64,000 nucleotides of DNA, from positions 166,639-230,638 of the forward strand of contig JAHDFP010000003.1 of NCBI GenBank assembly GCA_020628095.1, given 5' to 3'. The stretch's first letter is position 1; each line of letters begins with the position of its first letter. A program made the position numbers and the translations under genes. The stretch is from Saprospiraceae bacterium (GTDB lineage Bacteria; Bacteroidota; Bacteroidia; Chitinophagales; Saprospiraceae). A model generated the notes under the pieces. It did not search any database and had not been told where the DNA came from. It saw only the letters and a list, made by a program, of their open reading frames with translations. Shown here one piece after another: positions 8,649 through 18,900 of the stretch.

Positions 8649-11600
8649 ATGAGTCATATTAGGTTATTAGTATTTGGTATCGTTGGTATTATAGTACTTG
8701 CTGGTTGTCATAATGATAATCATGATGAGATACCATTGTTTAACCTATTGGACTCTGACGTGACAGGTGTAACATTCAGTAATAATATTACAGAAACAAA
8801 ATTGATTAATTATTTCACATATCCATATCTATATATGGGAGGAGGAGTAGCTATCGGAGACATTGATAATGATGGTCTTCAGGATATTTACTTTACTTCC
8901 AATATGAACGATAACAAGTTATATCGCAATGTGACCACTTCTGGTGGTGGATTAAAATTTGAGGATATAACCGCTACGGCTGGTGTTGCTGGTGATGATC
9001 GTTGGGATACAGGTGTGGCTATGGTCGATATCAATGCGGATGGTTGGTTGGATATTTGTGTTTCTGTATCGGGAAAGTGGACAAGTAAGAAAAACATTCT
9101 CTATATAAATCAGGGTGACCGCACGTTCTTAGAGCGTGCGGAAGAAGTCGGATTGGCGGATGAGGGACATACGACACAGACGGCATTTTTGGACTTTGAT
9201 AGGGATGGGGATTTAGATGCTTATGTGCTTAACTATCCGCCTCTACATTTCAAGTCTCCTAATTTTGTCTATAGTCAAAATGCGCTAAATCCTAAAATAC
9301 AGACCAGTGATAAGTTGTATAGAAATGATGAAGGGAGATTCGTAGATATTACCGAACAAGCGGGTGTGCTTAATTTTGGTTTAGGACTTGGTGTATCCGT
9401 TGCAGATTTTAATAATGATGGGTGGCAAGATATTTACGTTTCTAATGATTTTGCAGCCTCGGATTTCTTTTATATTAATAATCAAGACGGCACGTTTTCC
9501 AATAGGATAAAAGAGTCTTTTCCGCATACCGCTTATTACGGTATGGGTACAGATGTCGCCGATGTGGACAATAATGGATTGTTGGATTTGATGCAGGTTG
9601 ATATGACGCCAGAAGATAATTTTAGATCCAAAGCTAATATGGCGAGTATGAATCCTGATAACTTTTGGGAGATGATCTCGCTGGACATAGATTATCAGTA
9701 CATGGAAAATGCTTTCCAGTATAATTACGGAATATCTGCAGATGGAATACCACTCTATGGAGATATGTCAAGGCTTACAGGGACAGCACTAACGGATTGG
9801 AGTTGGTCGCCATTATTTGCTGATTTTGATAATGATGGAAATGTGGATTTGCATATTACAAATGGAACAAGACGAGATATAAATAACAAAGATTTTTTTA
9901 AAAAAATAGAAAAGGAGACTAAGTTATCTGATCTCGAAAAATCTCAAAAGATACCTGCAATGAAGATTGCTAATTATGCCTTTAGAAATAAAGGTGAGTT
10001 GGCTTATGATAATGTAGGCGAAAAATGGGGATTAGATTATAAAGGATACTCTAATGGTTCTGCTTATGGTGACCTAGACAATGATGGCGATTTGGATTTG
10101 GTAGTTAATAATATAGATGATGTGGCTTCTATATATGAAAATCAAAGCCATGAAAATAATTGGTTAAGAGTCAGATTGATAAGTTCTTTAAACAAGAACT
10201 TGGGTATAGGCGCTAGAGTGACCTGTTACGTAAATGATAAAATACTGATGTCTGAAAGTCATAGGGTAAGGGGGTATCAATCTTCGTCAGAATCAATAGT
10301 GCATTTTGGATTAGGAAACGTTGATAGAGTGGATAGCTTGTTAGTAAGATGGGGTAATGGCCACTATCAGATGATCAAAAATATTAGAGCTAATCAATTA
10401 TTATCAATTGAGTATAAAGAAAGTAACCTGTCATTTTATTCTTCCCATGGACTCGTTGAAAACAATCGTTTTTCGGAAATAAAATTAGAAGTGCCTTTTG
10501 TCCATGAAGAGAATGATCATGATGATTTTGAGAAAGAAGTTTTGCTTCCACATGCTATGTCCAAATTTGGCCCTGCACTAGCGGTGGGTGATGTCAATAA
10601 TGATGGATTAGAGGATTTTTATATTGGAGCGGCACGAGGAAAAAGTGGAAGAATTTATTTGCAGACAAAAACAGGAGGCTTCAGAATTTCGGAAGAGAAT
10701 AATTTTTTAGAAGATGCCCAGCATGAAGACATGGATGCCTTATTCTTTGATGCTGATAATGATAGCTGGCAGGATCTATACATTGTCAGTGGAGGAAATG
10801 AGGAGTTACCGAATGCAGAATATTACAGAGACCGTTTTTATAAAAATAATAATGGAAGACTAATCAAATCATTGACTGCTATTCCTGAAGTAATGAGTTC
10901 TGGATCTAAAGTCAAAGGTTCAGATATAGACGGTGATGGCGATATTGATTTATTAGTAAGTTCTCGGTTGATGCCGCAGAATTATGGAAAGAGCTCAAAG
11001 TCTTATTTGTTACTAAACGAAAGTAATGCTGATCAAATCACTTTTAAAGATGTAACAAATAAGAATGCACCAGACTTTGCTGATCTGGGAATGGTGACTG
11101 ATTTTGCCTGGTCTGATTATGATAAGGATGGAGATGATGATCTTGTCATTATAGGGGAGTGGATGCCTGTTAGTTTTTATAATAATGATGAGGGGCATTT
11201 CAGATTAGATCGTGGAGTGCAGAAAGCGAAGGATTCCTATGGATGGTGGTTTAGTATCGCTGCGGACGATCTGAATGGAGATGGAAGAGATGATTATGTA
11301 TTGGGTAATCTTGGACAGAACTATAAGTATCAAACAACGGATACAGAGCCGTTCGAGCTATACATTGATGATTTTGATAGTAATAGCCAGAATGATATTG
11401 TCCTCGGTTATAGACAGAATGGAGAGTCGTATCCCGTACGAGGACGACAATGTTCCGCAGAGCAAATAGATAATATTAATGATAAGTACAAAACTTACAA
11501 TGCCTTTGCTGCTGCAACCCTGAGTGAGATATATACAGAAAGTGCGCTTTCGCAATCTGAGATACATGTCAAAGCCAATACGTTTGCAAGTCAAATCTGG

Positions 11601-11945
11601 TATAGTAATGCAGATGGTGGCTATGATACAATTAAGTTGCCAGCACAATGTCAGTTTTCTTCTACTAACGCGATAGTTATACATGATGTGGATAGAGATG
11701 GTGATAAGGACTTACTATTAGGCGGTAATTTGTTCTCTTCTGAGGTGGAGACCAAACGTAACGATGCGTCCATAGGACAGTACTTGGCAAATAATGGTAG
11801 CGGCAAATTTTCCTATATGCCTTATGGCAAATCTGGATTATGCTTAAGATATGATCTAAAAAATTTAGAAATTATTGATAATAAAAGTCATAGTTTTTTA
11901 TTGGCCGCTAATAACAATGGGCCACTTCAAATTTTGAAATTTTAA
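8649..11945 (+). CDS. FG-GAP/VCBS-repeat lipoprotein with ASPIC/UnbV domain
   Basis: A 1098-residue surface lipoprotein (lipobox LAGC, Cys20). It carries about fourteen calcium-binding DxDxDGxxD-type loops, for example GDIDNDGLQD, LDFDRDGDLD, GDVNNDGLED and HDVDRDGDKD, spread over two beta-propeller blocks. Between them, around residues 515-570, lies an ASPIC/UnbV-like segment (GIGARVTCYVN to VDSLLVRWGNG). This is the CRTAC1-like architecture. I start at ATG 8649; an in-frame TTG at 8646 is one codon earlier. It sits in the susCD operon where SusE/SusF-type proteins are usual, so it may be a surface polysaccharide-binding or adhesion component. No catalytic residues are recognisable. Confidence 0.88.
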   Translation: MSHIRLLVFGIVGIIVLAGCHNDNHDEIPLFNLLDSDVTGVTFSNNITETKLINYFTYPYLYMGGGVAIGDIDNDGLQDIYFTSNMNDNKLYRNVTTSGGGLKFEDITATAGVAGDDRWDTGVAMVDINADGWLDICVSVSGKWTSKKNILYINQGDRTFLERAEEVGLADEGHTTQTAFLDFDRDGDLDAYVLNYPPLHFKSPNFVYSQNALNPKIQTSDKLYRNDEGRFVDITEQAGVLNFGLGLGVSVADFNNDGWQDIYVSNDFAASDFFYINNQDGTFSNRIKESFPHTAYYGMGTDVADVDNNGLLDLMQVDMTPEDNFRSKANMASMNPDNFWEMISLDIDYQYMENAFQYNYGISADGIPLYGDMSRLTGTALTDWSWSPLFADFDNDGNVDLHITNGTRRDINNKDFFKKIEKETKLSDLEKSQKIPAMKIANYAFRNKGELAYDNVGEKWGLDYKGYSNGSAYGDLDNDGDLDLVVNNIDDVASIYENQSHENNWLRVRLISSLNKNLGIGARVTCYVNDKILMSESHRVRGYQSSSESIVHFGLGNVDRVDSLLVRWGNGHYQMIKNIRANQLLSIEYKESNLSFYSSHGLVENNRFSEIKLEVPFVHEENDHDDFEKEVLLPHAMSKFGPALAVGDVNNDGLEDFYIGAARGKSGRIYLQTKTGGFRISEENNFLEDAQHEDMDALFFDADNDSWQDLYIVSGGNEELPNAEYYRDRFYKNNNGRLIKSLTAIPEVMSSGSKVKGSDIDGDGDIDLLVSSRLMPQNYGKSSKSYLLLNESNADQITFKDVTNKNAPDFADLGMVTDFAWSDYDKDGDDDLVIIGEWMPVSFYNNDEGHFRLDRGVQKAKDSYGWWFSIAADDLNGDGRDDYVLGNLGQNYKYQTTDTEPFELYIDDFDSNSQNDIVLGYRQNGESYPVRGRQCSAEQIDNINDKYKTYNAFAAATLSEIYTESALSQSEIHVKANTFASQIWYSNADGGYDTIKLPAQCQFSSTNAIVIHDVDRDGDKDLLLGGNLFSSEVETKRNDASIGQYLANNGSGKFSYMPYGKSGLCLRYDLKNLEIIDNKSHSFLLAANNNGPLQILKF

Positions 11946-11956
11946 AATTTACGATA

Positions 11957-13198
11957 ATGAAAAAATCAATTAAACTAGCTTCATTACTACTATTGCCCCT
12001 TATAGTTTTGATCTCTTCCTGTGGAGAGGAAGAGTACCCTCAAGGTGTTATAGAATCTACTGCTCCGACGGCAAGTTTTACTGCAGTACCTTGGGATGCT
12101 AATCCTAACTATATAGTTCTTACTAATACAAGTTCTGGAGAGGGTATATTTTCAGCTTGGCGATATAAGGCGGGTGCCTCTTATGTAAGAGACGAAAGTC
12201 CAGAACCAGATACGGCTTATTATCCTGACATGGGAATGTACGAAGTAACTTTACTTGTGGGTAATGATGCTGGGCAAGATTCTACGACTATCACGGTCAC
12301 TGTAGATCAGAGAGATCCAGATTTGCCAGATCCTAACGCAGATAACTGTTTAGTGATAGGTGATTTTGAGGATGGAGAAGTCGGTGGATGGAACTCCTGG
12401 GGACAAGATGTGTCCGTCGTGGATAACCCAAGTCCTTCGGCAGTTAATGCCTCCGACAAAGTACTGAAAATGACGCAGACGGACCCTTTTTCACAAAACG
12501 CAAATTTGACTGCCGACTTCTATACGCCTAACGCAATAAAGATAACCGTCGATGTATATTTTGAAGTCGAGGGTTCTCTTAAGCTGCAGATAGAGCCAGA
12601 TTTTGCTACGGGTTATTTTCAGGATGTGACACCAGGTTCTTGGGTGACATTAGAGTATGATCTACAAGGTCAGGTGGTGTCAGGTGGTGAGTATCCTTGG
12701 GTCTTGATTCAGGGAAATACGGCTGGAAATTATTATATCGATAATATAAAGTATTGTGCTCTGGATATAGCGGCTGATAACTGTGATCTTATAGGAGATT
12801 TTGAGGATGGTCAGGTAGGAGATTGGAATGCCTGGGGTCAGGATGTAAGCGTTGTGGATAATCCAAGTGTGGATGCGGGTAATACATCTGCTTTAGTACT
12901 GAAGATGACACAAACAGATCCATTTGCTACTAATGCTAATAGGAGTATTCCGATAGTCACAGAGAATGCAACTAAGGTGACCGTAGACGTATACTTCGAA
13001 GTCGATGGTTCTCTTAAGTTGCAGATACTTGAGGATTTTGCCACAGGGTATTTCTTGGATGTTACAGCGGGTAGTTGGACGACACTGACCTATAATCTTG
13101 TAGGAGAAGTCAATGGGTCGGATGAGTATCCTTGGATATTAATACAAGGCAATACAGCTGGTGATTATTATATCGATAATATCCAATATTGCGAATAG
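11957..13198 (+). CDS. Putative surface glycan-binding lipoprotein with duplicated domain
   Basis: A 413-residue lipoprotein (lipobox ISSC, Cys22). Residues about 35-116 look like a PKD-type immunoglobulin fold (TAPTASFTAVPWDANP to DSTTITVTV). Then come two copies of a roughly 138-residue beta-rich domain, at about 130-267 and 275-412, each starting with NC...IGDFEDG and ending with YYIDNI.YC; the copies are offset by exactly 145 residues. The last gene of the susCD operon before a strong terminator, it occupies the place of a SusE/SusF-like glycan-binding protein. The repeated domain resembles carbohydrate-binding jelly-roll modules, but I cannot name the CBM family. It has no recognisable catalytic motif. 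Confidence 0.75.
   Translation: MKKSIKLASLLLLPLIVLISSCGEEEYPQGVIESTAPTASFTAVPWDANPNYIVLTNTSSGEGIFSAWRYKAGASYVRDESPEPDTAYYPDMGMYEVTLLVGNDAGQDSTTITVTVDQRDPDLPDPNADNCLVIGDFEDGEVGGWNSWGQDVSVVDNPSPSAVNASDKVLKMTQTDPFSQNANLTADFYTPNAIKITVDVYFEVEGSLKLQIEPDFATGYFQDVTPGSWVTLEYDLQGQVVSGGEYPWVLIQGNTAGNYYIDNIKYCALDIAADNCDLIGDFEDGQVGDWNAWGQDVSVVDNPSVDAGNTSALVLKMTQTDPFATNANRSIPIVTENATKVTVDVYFEVDGSLKLQILEDFATGYFLDVTAGSWTTLTYNLVGEVNGSDEYPWILIQGNTAGDYYIDNIQYCE
12344..13192 (+). repeat. Intragenic tandem duplication of a Cys-bracketed domain
   Basis: Two copies of a 138-residue unit, 12344-12757 and 12779-13192, with a period of 435 bases (145 residues). Both copies keep DFEDG, WGQDVSVVDNPS, VLKMTQTDPF, VDVYFEV.GSLKLQI, FATGYF, EYPW and IQGNTAG, so the duplication is recent or strongly constrained. 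Each unit begins and ends with a cysteine (131/267 and 276/412), which suggests one disulfide closing each domain. Confidence 0.9.
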
Positions 13199-13225
13199 AG
13201 GTTACACATTGTTTTTTCATATTTA

Positions 13226-13256
13226 CTGAATGCGCATAGGCGCATTCAGGTTTTTT
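13226..13256 (+). terminator. Rho-independent terminator after the susCD operon
   Basis: A perfect 10-base-pair stem, CTGAATGCGC (13226-13235) and GCGCATTCAG (13240-13249), with the loop ATAG, followed by G and six T residues. It lies 28 bases after the stop of the duplicated-domain lipoprotein and separates the SusC-SusD-FG-GAP-lipoprotein unit from the second GH10 gene. Confidence 0.93.
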
Positions 13257-13271
13257 ATATTTTAGACTATT

Positions 13272-14648
13272 ATGACAAATTGTATTAACCACTTCTCGAC
13301 TTTTATCTATTCGCTTTTGATTGTGATTTTTGTCCTGTCATGTAACAGTGGTGAAGAACCTATGACGGGCGGCGAAATGATGTTCGATCTTGTCCCGCCT
13401 TCTGGGATAGAAATCTCAGCCGTAAGTGAGACATCATTTAGGGTGGAATGGAATAGAGTGGAAGGGGCCGAATATTATGAGGTGACGGTGGCTAGAGATA
13501 TGCAGTTAGATGATGGTGTTGTACCTTACATTGATCTTAGAGAAAATGGTCTTGGAATTAATGTTATTAACCTACAGTCTAGTACAACTTATTATGTCAG
13601 TATAAGAAGTGTTATAAATGGAGAAGAGTCATCTCTATCTAATCCAGCGGAGGTCACAACACTATCAGAACCCGATCCAGAGCCCGATACAGCACTTAAG
13701 GATGTGGCGACTACTTTTGCGATGGGTATGGCGGTAAGATCATCTTGGCTGACTGGCCAACATGATGCAGTGCTAAGAAGAGAATACAATAGTCTGACCG
13801 CAGAGTTTGAGATGAAAATGAATATCATGTATCCTTCAGAAGGAAGGTTTGATTTTTCGAGGGTTGATGCGATTGTGGATTATGCGGAGGCCAATGATAT
13901 GCATGTCCACGGACATGCTCTGATATGGCATGCGGCGACTCCCGACTGGGTGGAGAATTTTTCTGGAACGGATGAAGAGTTCGAAGAGATGGTAGAAGAC
14001 TATATCAAAACGACGGTGTCGAGATATCAAGGAAGAGTACGATCCTGGGATGTGGTCAATGAGGCTTTTGATGATGGGAGTGGTAATTTGCGCAACACGG
14101 TATTTCTCAGACGCATGGGGTCAGATTATATAGAGAAATGTTATCGATGGACGAGAGAGGCAGACCCCGATGTACTTATTTTTTATAATGACTACAATAT
14201 GGTTATAGATGATACCAAGCGCGGTGCGGCTGTAGCTATGATAGATGATTTTATTGCTCGTGACGTGCCTGTAGATGGTTTCGGTTTTCAGATGCATATA
14301 TCCTATCAGGGACCTTCTAAATCCAAAATTGCCAGTACGGCCAAAGAGATTACGGATAGGGGATTGTTATTGCATTTTTCAGAATTGGATATCAGAGCTA
14401 ACCCTAACAATAATATATCCTCGTTGTCAGAAGAGAGAGCAGAACTACAAAAGGCAAAGTATAAAGAGGTCACGGAGGTATATAACAGCATTCCAGACCA
14501 AAGTAAATTCGCGCTCACGATATGGGGAATGAGAGACAACGAATCATGGCTTCTTGACTTTTGGGGACATATTGATTGGCCTTTGCTGTATGATGAGCAG
14601 TTCAACATAAAGAAAGCACACACAGGTATATTGGAAGGGTTGGAATAG
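13272..14648 (+). CDS. FN3-GH10 endo-xylanase lipoprotein
   Basis: A 458-residue lipoprotein (lipobox VLSC, Cys24) with a fibronectin type III domain at about 42-131 (VPPSGIEISAVSETSFRVEW to SSLSNPAEVTTL), a Pro/Glu/Asp linker at 132-141, and a GH10 catalytic domain from about 144. The GH10 motifs are HVHGHALIWH at 211-220, the acid/base SWDVVNEAF with Glu264 and the nucleophile HFSELD with Glu371. The protein differs from the first GH10 at 28 in its extra module and in having lost part of the N-terminal barrel spacing. It is 73 bases past the terminator, so it probably has its own promoter, though none is clear. Predicted to cut xylan at the cell surface. Confidence 0.92.
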   Translation: MTNCINHFSTFIYSLLIVIFVLSCNSGEEPMTGGEMMFDLVPPSGIEISAVSETSFRVEWNRVEGAEYYEVTVARDMQLDDGVVPYIDLRENGLGINVINLQSSTTYYVSIRSVINGEESSLSNPAEVTTLSEPDPEPDTALKDVATTFAMGMAVRSSWLTGQHDAVLRREYNSLTAEFEMKMNIMYPSEGRFDFSRVDAIVDYAEANDMHVHGHALIWHAATPDWVENFSGTDEEFEEMVEDYIKTTVSRYQGRVRSWDVVNEAFDDGSGNLRNTVFLRRMGSDYIEKCYRWTREADPDVLIFYNDYNMVIDDTKRGAAVAMIDDFIARDVPVDGFGFQMHISYQGPSKSKIASTAKEITDRGLLLHFSELDIRANPNNNISSLSEERAELQKAKYKEVTEVYNSIPDQSKFALTIWGMRDNESWLLDFWGHIDWPLLYDEQFNIKKAHTGILEGLE

Positions 14649-14708
14649 TCTTCAACGAGGAGGTTATAGGTATAAGCAACATTCCAAAATTTACTTGTCA
14701 TTAGTGTA

Positions 14709-14743
14709 GGTCTGACATTTGTTAGGTCAGACTAATGTTTTTA
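14709..14743 (+). terminator. Probable terminator after FN3-GH10
   Basis: GTCTGAC at 14710-14716 pairs with GTCAGAC at 14726-14732 across a 9-base loop, followed by TAATGTTTTT. The stem is 7 base pairs, with a possible G-T pair at its base. It lies 60 bases after the GH10 stop and before the GH26-like gene. Confidence 0.6.
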
Positions 14744-14766
14744 ATTGAGACAGATCAGAACATAAT

Positions 14767-15885
14767 ATGATAAAAAGCATAGCTGTATTTTTTATACTCT
14801 TTTTTATCGGCTGTAAGTCTACGACTGGGGATAGGGCTAATATGGAAGAGAAGAATGCTACAGCAAATGAGCAGTCAAAAGGTGCTAAGTACGAACCGAA
14901 AGATGGTCGATGTATACTTTTCGTTGGGCAAGAATTAGAGGCCATTGGGGGATTAGAAAAGTGGCAAGACGGTTACATGGATCATTTTGATAGACCTGGC
15001 GGTTTTACTATGTACACTAAAATAAGACCTGGCGACGAAGAGTTTGGATTTACTTATGATGGCTTAGCAGGTATACATACGACTGATGACTGGGGGGATG
15101 GTCCTAGTAATATGTCCTTACAAATTGCAGATTCTGATTTTCAAGGTATGGCTTTGGCCATAGGATTAGAAATAGTAAATCACGAAACAGAAATAGCCGA
15201 TGGAGAACTTGATAGTTTGGTTCTCGATTTGGGATATTGGCTGAAAGGGTTAGGAGACAGACCGGTTTTTTTAAGAATAGGATACGAGTTTGCAGGTTCT
15301 TGGAATAATTATGACAGAGAGGATTATATAAGATCATTCCAGAGGATCAGGACCTTATACGATTCTATAGGCGTCAGCAATGTAGCCTATGTCTGGCAAT
15401 CTCATGGTAGCGGAGAACCCCTTGATTTGTTGGAGTCTTGGTATCCGGGAGATGCGTATGTAGATTGGTGTGGATTTTCATTTTTTGCATGGTGGGATCA
15501 AGTTAATATGATAGAATTTGCTCGTCAAAAAGGCAAGCCTGTATTCATCGCAGAAGCCACACCTACTCTTAAACATCCGACTAAAGAAGGCGGAAAAACG
15601 AAAGAAACGATACTATCTAATCCAGCCCAGGCCAAAGAGGCATGGGATCAGTGGTTTATTCCTTTTTTCGATATGATATATGATAATCCAGATGTCGTGA
15701 AAGCCGTGAGTTATATCAATTGTCACTGGAAAGCGCATCGGATGTGGTATGATAATCCGACTTTTCAAGATGTCGATGCTAGACTACACACGAATAAAGA
15801 AATAGCCAATCTATGGAAGGTAGAAACAGATAAAGATGTATTTGTCAAGGCATCACCAGATATATTATCTGATCTTAAAATCTAA
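14767..15885 (+). CDS. GH26-like glycosidase lipoprotein
   Basis: A 372-residue lipoprotein (lipobox FIGC, Cys16) with a TIM-barrel that resembles glycoside hydrolase family 26. The likely acid/base is Glu174 in FLRIGYEFAGSWN and the likely nucleophile Glu263 in PVFIAEATP; the spacing of 89 residues is in the range of GH26 enzymes. GH26 includes endo-beta-1,4-mannanases, lichenases and beta-1,3-xylanases, so the substrate is open. The xylan context makes a beta-1,3- or mixed-linkage xylanase worth considering. Directly downstream (33 bases) is the hybrid regulator of the locus. The family call rests on the two motifs and on overall layout only. Confidence 0.7.
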   Translation: MIKSIAVFFILFFIGCKSTTGDRANMEEKNATANEQSKGAKYEPKDGRCILFVGQELEAIGGLEKWQDGYMDHFDRPGGFTMYTKIRPGDEEFGFTYDGLAGIHTTDDWGDGPSNMSLQIADSDFQGMALAIGLEIVNHETEIADGELDSLVLDLGYWLKGLGDRPVFLRIGYEFAGSWNNYDREDYIRSFQRIRTLYDSIGVSNVAYVWQSHGSGEPLDLLESWYPGDAYVDWCGFSFFAWWDQVNMIEFARQKGKPVFIAEATPTLKHPTKEGGKTKETILSNPAQAKEAWDQWFIPFFDMIYDNPDVVKAVSYINCHWKAHRMWYDNPTFQDVDARLHTNKEIANLWKVETDKDVFVKASPDILSDLKI

Positions 15886-15918
15886 AGCTGTACATTTAGT
15901 TATCTAATTATCGTTTTT

Positions 15919-18900
15919 ATGGGCGATCATTTCTGGTTAAAGAAAACTCTGTTCTTAGTAATCTGTAGTTTTTTATTTATTGGAAATATCCAAGCCCAAA
16001 GCAAATTACCTGTCTTTGAATTTGTCAATACCTACGAAGGATTTCCCAAAAGGGGTGTGACTTCTATTACCACGGATGACCAAGGTTTCTTGTGGGTCGG
16101 TATGCATGGAGCTGGATTATATAAGTATGACGGCATCAATTATATCTCATATAATAGAGAGTCAGGAGATACCACATCTATTAACAGTAATGTCATACAT
16201 GCAGTATATAAAGATAGTCAAGGAAGATTATGGATAGGCAGCGATGGTGGTCTTAATCTATATAATCGCTCGCTAAATAACTTTACAGATATACCTTTCG
16301 ATGGACATCATGTCGACCGCGACCAGCAGATGATAGTTCTTTCTATTATAGAACATCAGGATGGTATGATTTATTTAGGGACTAATTACAACGGGACATT
16401 TGTATTAGATCCTGATACTTATAAAATAAACCCTGTAGAATATAAAGGAAAGGATGAGCAGCTAGGCTTGCCTCATATTTTAGGATTTGCAACGAGTTCT
16501 TCTGGAGAGATTTTGGTAGGCACTAATTTGGGACTAAAGCGAATAGATGCTGATAAGGGTATACTAGTGGATGCATATATTATCACCGAGGAAGGTAATA
16601 TAACAATGGATTTGCCCATTCAGTCAGTGCTGGTAGATGATCTAAATAATTTATGGATAGGCAGTCAAAACGATGGCATTTTCAAATCTTCCTGTCTTAA
16701 TTCCAAAGCCACTTCATTGAAATATCTAGAGCATTATCCTGTAACCAATAGACGAGTGATGTCGATGGTGCAAAGTAGGGAGGGTTATATATATGGAGGT
16801 ACTGAAAATGATGGTCTATATATATTGAGTCGAGAAGGCGAAGTACTCAGAGAATTGCGATATGACAGAAACGAAGAAAATGGAATCAAATCAAATTCTA
16901 TATGGAAAGTATTTATCGACGATTCTGAGCGATTATGGTTGGGATATTATGACAAAGGCATAGATATATATGATCCTAATTATAGAAAATTTCAGACGCT
17001 GACTAATTTATTTCCAGAGGCGAGCATACTCAATTATACTTCGGTAACTGGCATCGTCAAGGACGAAAATGGAAATCTGTGGGTCGCAACTGATGGTAGT
17101 GGAATTTTCTTTTTGGATTTGAAAGAAAGAAAAATTAAGTCTTATCTGAATAAAATATATGCCAATACAATTGGTGCCGCTATACAGTCGATATTCATAG
17201 ATAGCGAAGGAAATATATGGGCAGGTGACTGGAACGAGGGTGTTTTTTTTCTGGAAAAAGGCAAAGACCAATTTCTTAATTATAACATGGATAATACCAA
17301 TGGTGGTCTCGTCACTAATCGCGTCGTCACCATTGCAGAAGATGCCAAAGGTAAAATGTGGTTTGGTACTTGGGGTAAAGGCATTCATTCTTATGATATA
17401 AAAACAAAAAAATTCTTGCATCGTAATGATGCCTTAATTACTGATCACGGACTAGCATATTATGATGTCAGAAAAATATTGGTGGATAGTAATGATGACC
17501 TATGGCTCGGCTCGACTAAGGGTTTTTATAAATTATCACTGGATGAGAATAATGAAGTCGTAGAGCTTATTGATTACAAAGAGATATGGAAGGATCAGTT
17601 TGATATAGATAACAGTTTTAGCAATGTGTTGTCTTTATACAAATCATCAGATAATACATTTTGGATTGGTACCGAAGGTGCGGGATTGCTATCCTATAAT
17701 CCAGAACTTGATTCTGTTATAAGTTATAATGACAAAAATGGATTTCTCCAAAGAACGACCTCCGCAATAATGGAAGCCAGTCCAGGTCAGATGTGGGTCA
17801 GTGGTCGATCAGGTCTATCACATATTAATACTTCGTCTGGAGTTATAAAAAATTATTCCGAGGCCGATGGACTAATCTCTAATGATTTCAACTATAACTC
17901 TGTGATGAAAGATAATCAGGGTAGGTTGTATTTCGGTAATGTTATGGGCGGAGCTAATTACTTTGATCCAGATTCTATTCCTACTAATCAATCAGACATA
18001 AAAGTTTATCTCACCAATCTAAGAATATTCAATAAGCCAGTATCCGTGGGAGAAGAAAAGTCTCCTTTAGTACAGACTCTAGAAGTTACTGACGAAATAA
18101 CTTTTGATTATATGCAATCTGTATTTACGATAGAGTATACAGGAATAAACTTTACCAGACCTGAGAAAAATCAGTTTGCATATTATCTGGATGGATTAGA
18201 GGATGATTGGAATTATGTAGGTAGTAATAGAAGCGCGACATATACATCATTGCATAGTGGAGATTATGTATTCAAAGTCAAAGCGGCGAATAATGATGGA
18301 GTATGGAGCGAAGAACCCGTAGAACTTGCCATCAAGGTTTTGCCGCCCTGGTGGTTATCTAATACGGGTTTTGTTATATACATTTTTTTATTCTTGCTTT
18401 CTTTATATGTGTTCTATTGGATGATGCGCAAGCGTGTATTAGAGCGTAAGGAAATTCAGAACGAGAGACAAAATCGACAGAAGGAAAAAGAACTAAACAA
18501 GAAGAAGATTCAGTTTTTTACTAATATTTCACATGAGTTTAGGACGCCTCTGACTCTGATAGTCAATCCTCTGGAGGACATTATAAGTAACGAGATAATT
18601 GACTTACCTGATGAAGTAAATACCAAGCATCAGATAATCCATAAGAATGCAAAGCGTCTAGAACGCCTCATCAATGAATTGATGGATTTTAGAAAATTAA
18701 GTTTTAACAAACTTAAGGTTCGTGTGCAGAAAACGGAAGTTGTTTCTTTTGTACATTCTGTGTCTGAGTACTTTAACGGCGAAGCCGTGGATAAAGATAT
18801 TCGATTCCAAATAAATTCATCAGTAGATGAGCAGTATGCCTGGATAGATTCTGGTCTTATAGAGAAGGTTTTATTTAATTTATTATCTAATGCCTTTAAG

